From the NCBI GenBank assembly GCA_965153355.1, contig OZ231127.1, positions 80,414,001 through 80,478,000 of the forward strand: 64,000 nt of DNA, written 5' to 3'. The position numbers and the translations under genes were made by a program. Of the stretch, positions 21,473-30,000 are shown piece after piece (the stretch's first letter is position 1; the number at the start of each line of letters is the position of its first letter). Origin of the DNA: Flaccisagitta enflata. Taxonomy: Eukaryota > Chaetognatha > Sagittoidea > Aphragmophora. The notes beneath the pieces are model-generated. The model was not told the DNA's origin. It saw nothing but the letters and a program-made list of their open reading frames with translations, and searched no databases.

Positions 21473-23157
21473 CAGGCCTTTTTTTAGAGCGAGCCCGCGA
21501 GCCCGTGGCTCTCTATTTTGTTGTCGGGCTCTCATGACTCATGTTTTGCTGGCTCTGAGCCCGGCTGGCTATCTCAGATTTGACGCCATGTATTGAACTC
21601 AAATGGATCGGATGATTCTTGCAAAGTTAAGAATGACTAAAATGAATTTCTTCCAAAGTCAACTCGTCAAATATAAATTGATCAACAAGTAAAGCTCATT
21701 GTTTTCGTGTAAATGTGTCTAATACTGATGGTATAAAAAGTTAGCATGTGATGATTTTTGCCTTCTTTGAAACAATTCTATTTCTACCATGAGATCAGAC
21801 AGGGGAAAAATTGCTATTGTAAGATGGCATTGTCATGAGGCCCACACATTTTAAAAGAATTAGGTAAAATGTTCAGTTTTTTTCAAGTTGTGTGCAAGCG
21901 ACTCTATAACCCACTATGTTGGGCGGCCTGTCCATCTGTAGGTCTGTATGTCCATTGATCCGTCCATTAATTAGTCCATTTGTTGGTCAGTAACACTGGT
22001 TTTTTTTTTCGTTTATACAGGGAGTACCATGCCAACTGGGACATAAGAAAACGATGTATTTTCTCCTCTAGAAATGAAAAAAATAATCTGAAAACAGATC
22101 CTGATAGATCTTTTAAACCAATTTTATGTCATTAAAAAAAATTGCCACTAGATTGCATACCAAAGGTACACGAACAGACTGAAAAAAAATCCCAAATATG
22201 ACTAATTTTGATGATTTATCTGAAAATTCTGTGAATATTGTCTTAATTGTTAACCATTGCAACAGAAATTGGGTAAAAATACTCAAATTGAAACGGAATT
22301 TATGTAGTTACATGAAAAAGCTTTAAGAATTGATACCGAAGGTTCTACCATTAAAATTTGTTATTCATTGAAAGAAGAAAGAGATAAAAATTAAACTTTT
22401 TTACATGTATTTTGGTTAGATTACCAAAAATTATGACAAGTAGGCAAATTGACTGGTGGAGTGTAAAACTACATCAAATTATCTATCATTCAACTATCTA
22501 TCAACTATCTATCAACTATCTATCAACTATCTATCAACTATCTATCAACTATCTATCAACTATCTATCAACTATCTATCAACTATCTATCAACTTTTTTA
22601 CATGTATTTTGGTTAGATTACCAAAAATTATGACAAGTAGGCAAATTGACTGGTGGAGTGTAAAACTACATCAAATTATCTATCATTCAAGACCAACCCG
22701 AGCATACTAGCTCAATTTGTCTAGATTTGGCAAGAGAAAGAAGATGTGTTGTTCAAACATCAAAACCTCGAATTTTTATGATTCCAGATTTTACAATTTG
22801 GATGCAATACTGCGGCCAAAGTATTGATCGCACCATAATAAAGTTTATAGATAATGAAATTGGAGCAAAAACTCTCTCTGAAACAGTTGATCCGTCATTT
22901 TTAGAAGCAGAGATATGTCGTTTTCTTTCGTCCCGGTAGGCAGGGTATTCCCTGTAAGTGATTTCTATGTCACTACGCCTGCCCAAATGTTTTTTAGCCA
23001 ATTTTGTCACTACCCCTGCCCACCCACACACGACTTGGGAAGCCTTTTATCCAGTATTGTTTTTTTGCCGGGCTCACTGTTTTTTTGTCGGGCTCTGTAA
23101 AATTGCGAGTAGAGAGCCCGGTTGGCTCTGCCAAAAAAATCACTAAAAAAAGGCCTG
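21473..23157 (+). mobile_element. Decayed hAT-like DNA transposon
   Basis: The termini are inverted: CAGGCCTTTTTTTAG at 21473 and CTAAAAAAAGGCCTG ending at 23157, followed inward by GAGCCCG-rich subterminal repeats. CAG-starting TIRs with internal T runs are common in hAT elements. Near 22635-22760 a broken frame reads IDWWSVKLHQIIYHS, then after a stop NLSRF/LARERRCVVQTS. This resembles the WW...L..LAR..L block of the hAT dimerisation domain. The frame has stops and shifts, so the transposase is dead. An exact 8-bp target duplication is not seen; the flanks share only GAGATGA. Confidence 0.6.
22395..22692. repeat. Duplicated about 98-bp segment flanking an 11-bp array
   Basis: The segments 22395-22495 and 22592-22692 are practically identical, and the space between holds about nine units of CTATCTATCAA. 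This points to a recent tandem duplication plus slippage inside the hAT remnant. Confidence 0.9.
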
Positions 23158-23305
23158 GAGATGATGTAAGAGCGAATAATGGTCAGCATGCACATGATAG
23201 TCTAGAGGTGAGATGATGTAAGAGCGAATAATGGTCAGTTTGATAGTCTAGAGGTGAGATGATGTAAGAGCAAATAATGGTCAGCATAGTAGTCTAGAGT
23301 AGAGT
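23158..23305. repeat. 46-bp satellite array, block 3
   Basis: Three units of the 46-bp repeat, starting inside a unit (GAGATGATGTAAGAGCG), directly after the hAT right end. Confidence 0.95.
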
Positions 23306-23465
23306 TGGGAGAACTTATGTCGTGACTGTCGGAATCGACAGTCACACCCCATGGTGTCGGTCAGTCGACATCATGGTCAAAAACCGTCACGACCTACTGA
23401 CTGACAGACAAAGGAAAAGGTGAAGAAAAAGAGAGAGAGACAGACTTTTCATATTTCTTTTTCTC

Positions 23466-23535
<70 letters not shown>

Positions 23536-24287
23536 TGGATCACCTACGATTTTTTTTCCTCGCTCACTGACAAGATTCTCTCCTAGTCCGTTTGTTTCTG
23601 TCCTTGTTTACAAGGAGTCCAAACAATGTTTTTTTCCGCGTGCAATAGCAAATCTTTGTAAGGTTGTGTCTGTTGGTTGTTTAGTTGGTTGGTTGGTCAG
23701 TTGAAAACACTTTCATTCTACTATGTGAATGGCGCCTATAATAGCCTACTTTGCCTTGTTTTCTTTTGTTGGACATAATCCTTTTTTGAGGCTTTTTACA
23801 AGGCAGGATACTCGCTTGAGTGTGGGCAGGGGCAATTATGAGGGTGGACAGAAACTTTACATGGTAAAGCAGAGGCTGTGATGTGGCTAGGCAGGGGCAG
23901 TGATGCATAGAAATTTCTTGACTAAAAAGAGGATGAATTACCAAATTGTTTCTTACCAAAAGGAAAAATGGTACGAGCATATCATTTTTCATTCATTCAC
24001 TCATTCACTGATTCACTTATTCATTCATTCATTCATTAATCAATTCACTCATACATCCTTTGTTAATACCCAAAGCATATATCAGTGACATGTGTAGACT
24101 GAGACTGGGAGGGAACCAATTTTCAAAGAGCACATCTTACAGTCAGTTGCATAATGTAGAAACGAAACGGAAATGGCATGACGGCAATGACATTTAGCAG
24201 TGACGATGTCGAAACTTATAGGAAGACATTTAAGGGAAACGAAACTTTTGATAACCAATTGGTTTTTAGCCAGTGTCGATGATCTCT
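23306..24287. other. Insert within the satellite: CT tract and repeat fragments
   Basis: It holds a GTCGACTGACCGACACC-type inverted motif at 23320-23400, a (CT)n run at 23470-23532, a partial family A copy near 23740-23905 and a CATTCATT tandem at 23990-24040. No gene. Confidence 0.6.
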
Positions 24288-24485
24288 AGTCTAGAGGTGA
24301 GATGATGTAAGAGCGAATAATGGTCAGAATGATAGTCTAGAGGTGAGATGATGCAAGAGCAAATGATGGTCAGCATGATAGTCTAGAGGTGAGATGATGT
24401 AAGAGCGAATAACGGTCAGATTGATAGTCTAGAGGTGAGATGATGTAAGAGCAAATGATGGTCAGCATGATAGTCTAGAGGTGAA
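24288..24485. repeat. 46-bp satellite array, block 4
   Basis: Four to five units, cut off at GTCTAGAGGTGA immediately before the left end of the giant retroelement. Confidence 0.95.
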
Positions 24486-25150
24486 GTTGAGAATTAGCTA
24501 TCTCGATAAGCAACTGAAGGACTGTTGGACTGTTAGAGGAAATAATAAGAGGAATTTTTCCGATAGAAGAGGTCCTTCTCAAACCGAATCAAGCTTTTTA
24601 TATTCCTTGATTCTTGGAATTTGATCCGATAATCATATGAAATGATTTCCGGAGTCTGGTATTTCTATTCTCTGGTCGAGCGGTACCCTTTATGACTCTC
24701 CCCCCCGACAAAAAGAGTCTGCTTGATTCAGTTGAGCGGAGTCTTTTATATAACAATAACATCTTAACGGTCGAATAGAGAATTAATTTCAAGTAACAAT
24801 TGTAGTAATAACAATACGTATGACTAAAATGGTTTTGAGAGTCGTATCGGCAAATATTGTAACAATTTGAGTATTTTCGGTATTCATAACATTTTAAGGT
24901 TTTAAAGTGTAAAATTTTCGTCGGCGAAATACTTTTGGTTTGACCTTCAAGAATTTTTAAAGAACATTTTGGGTGGTCATTTGACACTTTCTATGTGAGA
25001 ATTTCAATAAACATAATATCATTCATTTCGAGTTCCCAAGAATTGTGTTTCTTTTTACATTTCTTAAAATAAATTTATTTTCTGAATTACTATTTTTGCT
25101 TTTCTTTTTCATAAGTTTTCATTTCAATTCTTGGTCACTCTTTACACAAG
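24486..25150 (-). repeat. LTR-like left terminal region of the giant element
   Basis: Non-coding, AT-rich on the minus strand, ending precisely at the satellite. It has a minus-strand TATA box (24741-24752) followed by about 255 bases to the end, as in a U3-R-U5 layout, and an AATAAA at about 25073. The final bases TAGCTAATTCTCA could be the CA end of an LTR. No second copy was found at the right side of the window, so LTR status is an inference. Confidence 0.4.
24741..24752 (-). promoter_or_regulatory. Minus-strand TATA box in the LTR-like region
   Basis: TATATAAAAGAC on the minus strand, followed by TCCGCTCAACTGAATCAAGC. Good consensus match; transcription would start near 24722 and run toward the satellite. 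Confidence 0.45.
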
Positions 25151-25155
25151 TGAAA

Positions 25156-25187
25156 TATAACGTACGAATAATTCGGAACGATCAGTC
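25156..25187 (+). promoter_or_regulatory. TATA box and TCAGTC initiator for the membrane-protein gene
   Basis: TATAA at 25156-25160 and TCAGTC at 25182-25187, spaced about 28 bases apart as in TATA/Inr promoters of invertebrates. The first ATG of the spliced gene follows at 25238. Confidence 0.5.
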
Positions 25188-25237
25188 CAAAGTCTTCATA
25201 TCGACGTCTTCTCTTTTTCGAATTACATCCATCGAAG

Positions 25238-26262
25238 ATGCTCTTCTGTCTATTGTTTCTACTCGTCGCTTCTGCGCAAAGCGCCTCTATGCGACGCTCG
25301 CGATCGGCCAACTCTACGCATTACGTGTCATTTTCACGTTCCTCTGAGGATGAATCACCGAAGGTGTGTCTCTTTTTATCTTCGGTTTCGATCGTCGGTC
25401 ACGAATATTTCGTTTCACGTCGTCGGTCTTTAATACTGATTGCGTATATTTACACAGGCCAAGTTGAAATATGCAGTTCGTGAATGGGCCTCTCGCAATC
25501 AAGTCTCTATTAAGACTTTGTTAGATGGTGGAAAAGAGGCTTTTCTCCAAGAGATAGGATACGAGTAAGTTTGCAATTTTTTCGGCCACGCTTTTTTTTT
25601 CTCATTCTTTCGCATGCGGTCTGCTCAATATTGTCATAATGCGGCCATTTTATTTTCAGCGAGGAAAATGGGCCGTGTATGCTCGTCGTTTATCGCATGG
25701 CCTATTATCATAGCGCTGGACTTTCGCGCTGCGTTCCTATGAACGCTAATTTCCTTCGTAACACAGTTCAAGAAATAATATCGGACGATGTCAATCAGAC
25801 TGAAGAATATGGTATTGTTACCGTCGCGTTAGTCGCCATCGAGTTCCTCATCGGAGTATCATTCGGAATCGCTTTCTGTTTCAAAAGTCGGTCCAACGCG
25901 GACTCGACGCATCATGATGGACGGCGTTTGCCTTGCGACGGGATGCATACTCGCGACCCTCGCGACGTTTTTGCGGCTAGATTGGAGTAAGTTTTTGCTT
26001 CTACTCTGTCAAATCCTTTATTTACAGGTTCATGCGTTCGTCATAATTATTCACTTTGCAGGGCATGTTTTTCTGGTTTTGAAAATTAATCATTTGTATT
26101 TACAGATTGGAGGCCTGCATTAAGTCAGCACTTGAAAACGTGGTTGCCTCTCAAGGCTTCGGTCCTGGCCTTGCTCGTGCCGCTCTTGGAAATGAGTCTG
26201 ATAGAGAAATACCGTATGAATCTGTGTCCGTCGCCGATGGTGATTCTGTGGCACCCGCATAG
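25238..26262 (+). CDS. Four-exon gene for a small single-pass membrane protein
   Basis: Exons 25238-25363, 25458-25564, 25660-25986 and 26106-26262 are separated by short introns with GT-AG ends (donors GTGTGT, GTAAGT, GTAAGT; acceptors TTACACAG, ATTTTCAG, ATTTACAG). Phases fit exactly and give 238 residues ending at TAG. The N-terminus MLFCLLFLLVASAQS is a clear signal peptide. A Ser/Arg-rich and then mixed ectodomain with NST and NQT sites and two Cys follows. One helix (VTVALVAIEFLIGVSFGIAF) lies near residue 140, then a cytoplasmic tail of about 80 residues. It runs convergent to pol inside the giant element. Position and topology allow an envelope-like or accessory membrane role, but I recognise no family, so function is unknown. 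Two extra AG acceptors near 26028 and 26062 could give alternative last exons. Confidence 0.65.
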
Positions 26263-26535
26263 ACAATTGGTTTTTATGTCCTCTCGTATTGACCTGATGA
26301 TCTTATTCTTATTAATGCCATTTCAGTTGTGTCTCTTGTGCTAATAATTTATTAATCTCATATGTTTTTGGCATTACAGGTCAATTTTTCATGTTAGCTC
26401 CGGCGGGTTTAATATAGGTTTAAATATTTCTCTTTCGGCTTTTTAATTTCAGACTTGTCTTTTTACTTAAGGGGAGGCCGGCTCATTTTTCCAGGTCTAG
26501 ACATCAGTTTGTCTTTGTTCTGATTATTGGTGAAC

Positions 26536-26937
26536 ATGGACAACGTGACTTTTGCTTTTGTCAAGTCCAGTTTGGACTTGTTCACTAAGTCCCCTGGTAC
26601 AGTGGCTCCCGGTCCCACTGTATTGGTGGCCGCCTCCGAGTCATCTGGTGGTTGGCGTAGCTGGATCGCTTATCCGATCCTGGGGGCGGCATTGATTGTC
26701 GTCACCGTGGCCGCCGTGACCGGACATCTGGAAAAGGTCACCCATATGGTCAACTGGTTCAGTGGCCTATGGGCCCGTTTGAAGGATTTCCGTGATCGGC
26801 GGCTCGGTGGCGGCGTTGATGGCGTCCCCATGGACGATGGCGTGAATGCTCGTCAGCCGCCAGTTGGCGAAGGGCGCAATATGACGGATAATGAGATACT
26901 CGAGCAACGCTCTCGAGTTGGCACTTCTTATGTCTAG
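26536..26937 (+). CDS. Small membrane protein, 133 residues, convergent to pol
   Basis: ATG at 26536 to TAG at 26935-26937 on the plus strand. The N-terminal 40 residues are uncharged and Ser/Thr/Pro-containing, with an NVT site. A hydrophobic helix follows (WIAYPILGAALIVVTVAAVT, residues about 44-63). The tail is basic and then Gly/Asp-rich, with an NMT site. There is no cleavable signal peptide, so a signal-anchor is likely. AG acceptors just upstream (ATTACAG near 26380, AATTTCAG near 26453, TTTCCAG near 26496) suggest that it is made from a spliced mRNA, perhaps as an alternative product of the 25238 promoter. No homologue recognised. It ends 95 bases from the pol stop, tail to tail. Confidence 0.55.
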   Translation: MDNVTFAFVKSSLDLFTKSPGTVAPGPTVLVAASESSGGWRSWIAYPILGAALIVVTVAAVTGHLEKVTHMVNWFSGLWARLKDFRDRRLGGGVDGVPMDDGVNARQPPVGEGRNMTDNEILEQRSRVGTSYV

Positions 26938-27032
26938 GGGCAGTTTAATTCTTGATTTTATTCAATTCATTATCCTTTTAGGCCCCGTCTATTTCTTTTT
27001 CCTTAAAAGTAGCTAACTATAATAACAAGAAA

Positions 27033-30000
27033 TCAGAGATGGACTGTAAAGAATGCGCTCAAGTTTGGATCTGTTATTGGCGCCGCTTTATCCTTTTTGG
27101 CGGCTATTCTTGTTGAGCGTCTTACCCCTTGTTTGGCTGGGGTAGTCGTCGCCTCTGCTTCTTTTGCGGCTACTTTTTCCATCTCATTTATCAGCTCGAT
27201 GGCTTCATTTTCGGTGAGACCTTTCATTTTGACTAATAGATCACCTGGAATGATTGATTCTTGATTGGTTTTTATGTTCCTGCAGCGGAATGAATTTGTT
27301 GCTACCTTTGATGTGACCATGTAGCCTTCAAAAGTTATCTTGTAACATAATTTTCTTGGGCTTGAAGTGGGAAAAGATGTTCTTTTCCTCAAGCATATCA
27401 TTCCTGGTCTGATTTTATTAGTATAATCAGTCACACCTGTATTTCCATTTCTTTTTAGGAATCTTTTCACATCGTTTAACAGCGTGGCGCGGCTCGCAGC
27501 TCGCGCGGCGCCCGCTGCGTCGTCGCTCATTTCATCCTTCTCATGCTGGTGGATTAGGAAATCTGATGGAGCGACATTGAAATGGATCTCTTTAGGTGAG
27601 AGTGAGTTTGGAAGGCTTGTGTGTGGTGTTGAATTGGTAATATATGTGGCTTCGGCAACAATTCTGGTAAATGACCATTTTGGATTGTCCGTCCTTAGGC
27701 TACAGATTAATCTTGTTAATGTGCCTATGGACCTTTCGACTGCTGACTGACAGCGTGAAATGTTTGCCATGCCATGATTGATTTCAACGCCTCTCTCTCT
27801 AAGGAATTTTGCTGAATTACTGTTTGATGAGCAAAGTGCGTTGTCCATTTGCAATATTTTTGGCAGTCCACACAGTGTGTCTCTTGTGTAGATTAGACTG
27901 TCTAGTATATGGTTATCTGCACAACTGGGGATTATTTTTGTGATTGTGTAACGACTGTGCAAGTCTATATAAAAATAGACGTAGCGTGGTTGACCAGTGG
28001 TGGATGACCCAAAGCCGCCTACAGGTCCTAAGATGTCTATCTCTCCTTTTTCATTGCAACCTGTGGCGATTTTGTTACCTGTCTTAATAGCATTTGTGCG
28101 TGGGTATTTGTTTAATTTGCATGTCGCGCAATTATTGACTACCTTATTTATAATTGCGCGCATATTAATTGCAAAGTAGCGTCTGCTCAGTGCTAGGAAT
28201 GTCCTTCTTTGACCGGCGTGACGGTGTGCTGATTCAATACGTTGGTGTGCTTCTGTCGCAACTTGATGAAATTTCTTTTCACCCACTACTATTAATTGGT
28301 CAATTTTGCCGTTTTTGTTGTGCCATAATCTCAGCAAAATACCATCCTCACTCACCCTGAATAATGATTTGTTTTTCAGGTAATGTTTCAATGCTGGTGT
28401 TAGAATCAAACTTTCAGTTTTAGGTGGATCTTTTTGGTTTGATTTTATTCGACTAATGATATCCATAATTGCATCATCATTCTCTTGCAGACTTTTTACG
28501 CCTTCAAGTCTATTACCTTTGAATCTGTGCAATTTAATTTTTGCTGTAATATCATTGTCTATTTCTGTATCTTCTTCCAGTTCATTCTCGCCGCCCTCTA
28601 CCTGATCATCAGTCAAGGAGTATGCGGCTATGACTTTCGCATATTCATCCTTCGCGGATTTTGTCGCCGAGTCGCTGCTGTCGCCGTGGACTTCCGGCGG
28701 CGACTTCAAGGCGTTAATGATTTCCTTCACCTCTTGTTCCGCTTCACATTCGTCTGGAATAATGAAGTTCTCAGGCTCCACTGCGTGGGCCAGCTCCTGT
28801 CGCCGTTTTCTGGTAAAGAAATCTTTAGTTTCTTGAGCTGTAGCTTTGCAAAATAATTTTTGCCATGGAATGTTTTTGCCTTTACCATCGTATATACGGC
28901 CTGCCAAAAATCTTGGAAACCTCGCCTCTGGTGGGCTGTCGACTGGTACTCTTGTAATCCAGTCGCTCAGGTTTAGTTCTGATTTTATCCATAGGATTCT
29001 GTAATCAAATCTTTGGAGCCTTAGGACCATCCTGGCCACGTCCTTGGGCACGTGATCCAGTGAGGCCCATGCTGTCACTGTAGTATTATCAGTAATAGCA
29101 TAGAAAGATCTGCCTGCCAACAGCCAAAAAAACTTCCTTGTACACTCCTCCAAGGCTGTCAGTTCAAGAATCCAAATTGGATAAACCGACCAACTGTCTT
29201 CAATCTTTCTGCTGTAACATCCCACTATGGATAAATATCTCTTGGTCGGGTCCAATTTGGAATCTGGTAGTGGTGGCAGTAATTGAGTTATGATGCATCC
29301 GATTGATGTGCTACTGCTGTCTGTCCATATGAGGATTGTGGCCTCTTTGTCATTTGATGGCATTCTCAATGCACCCACCTCATCGTCTAACAAGTATTCT
29401 TTAAGGTCTGTGAATGATTTCTTGTCCGACTCTGTTGGTTTGAATCTTGTCTTTGGGTGTGCCAGTCTTCTGAGTGGTGCCATGAGGTGTGACAATTTAG
29501 GCGCTACAGGCAGAAAATATGAAAAGAATGCTGCCTTTGAGATTGCATCTTTCTTGGTCTCAGGAAATGTCATTTCCTTAATTTTCGTCTTTTTTTCGTC
29601 AGCTATTGATTCACTTGATCTACCCAGCTGGAATCCCAGCACGCGCACTTCATTTTTGAGTAAATCTGACTTCTTAGGATTAAGAAGTATATTAAACTTA
29701 CTACAGATAGCGAGCGCTAGTGGGAGATCAATGTTTAAGTGTGTATTTATGGTTTTTGACCGGATGCTGAGGTCATCAACAAATGGAAGACAGTTTTTGT
29801 GTGATCTGAAACATTTGTCCATAAATTTCTGCACATAGCTGATACTTGTTTTTAGGCCCATAGCCAATCTTTTTAGTAGGTATACTCTACCTAGGGCGTA
29901 AAATCCAAAGTATTTCCTGACGCTTTCTGGGTCTATTTTGAATTGGTAGAACATTTGGGAAGCGTCAAAGTTGCTGAACGTAGTGTAGCCATCCTTGGCC

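Noticed and set aside
22412-22710. Tyr/Ser/Thr/Leu repeat ORF as a gene or CRISPR-like array
   Set aside because: An 11-bp slippage array between duplicated halves of a decayed transposon; no spacers and no CRISPR features.
20295-24485. 46-bp repeats as a CRISPR array
   Set aside because: Units are directly adjacent without unique spacers, in a eukaryotic genome; this is a satellite.
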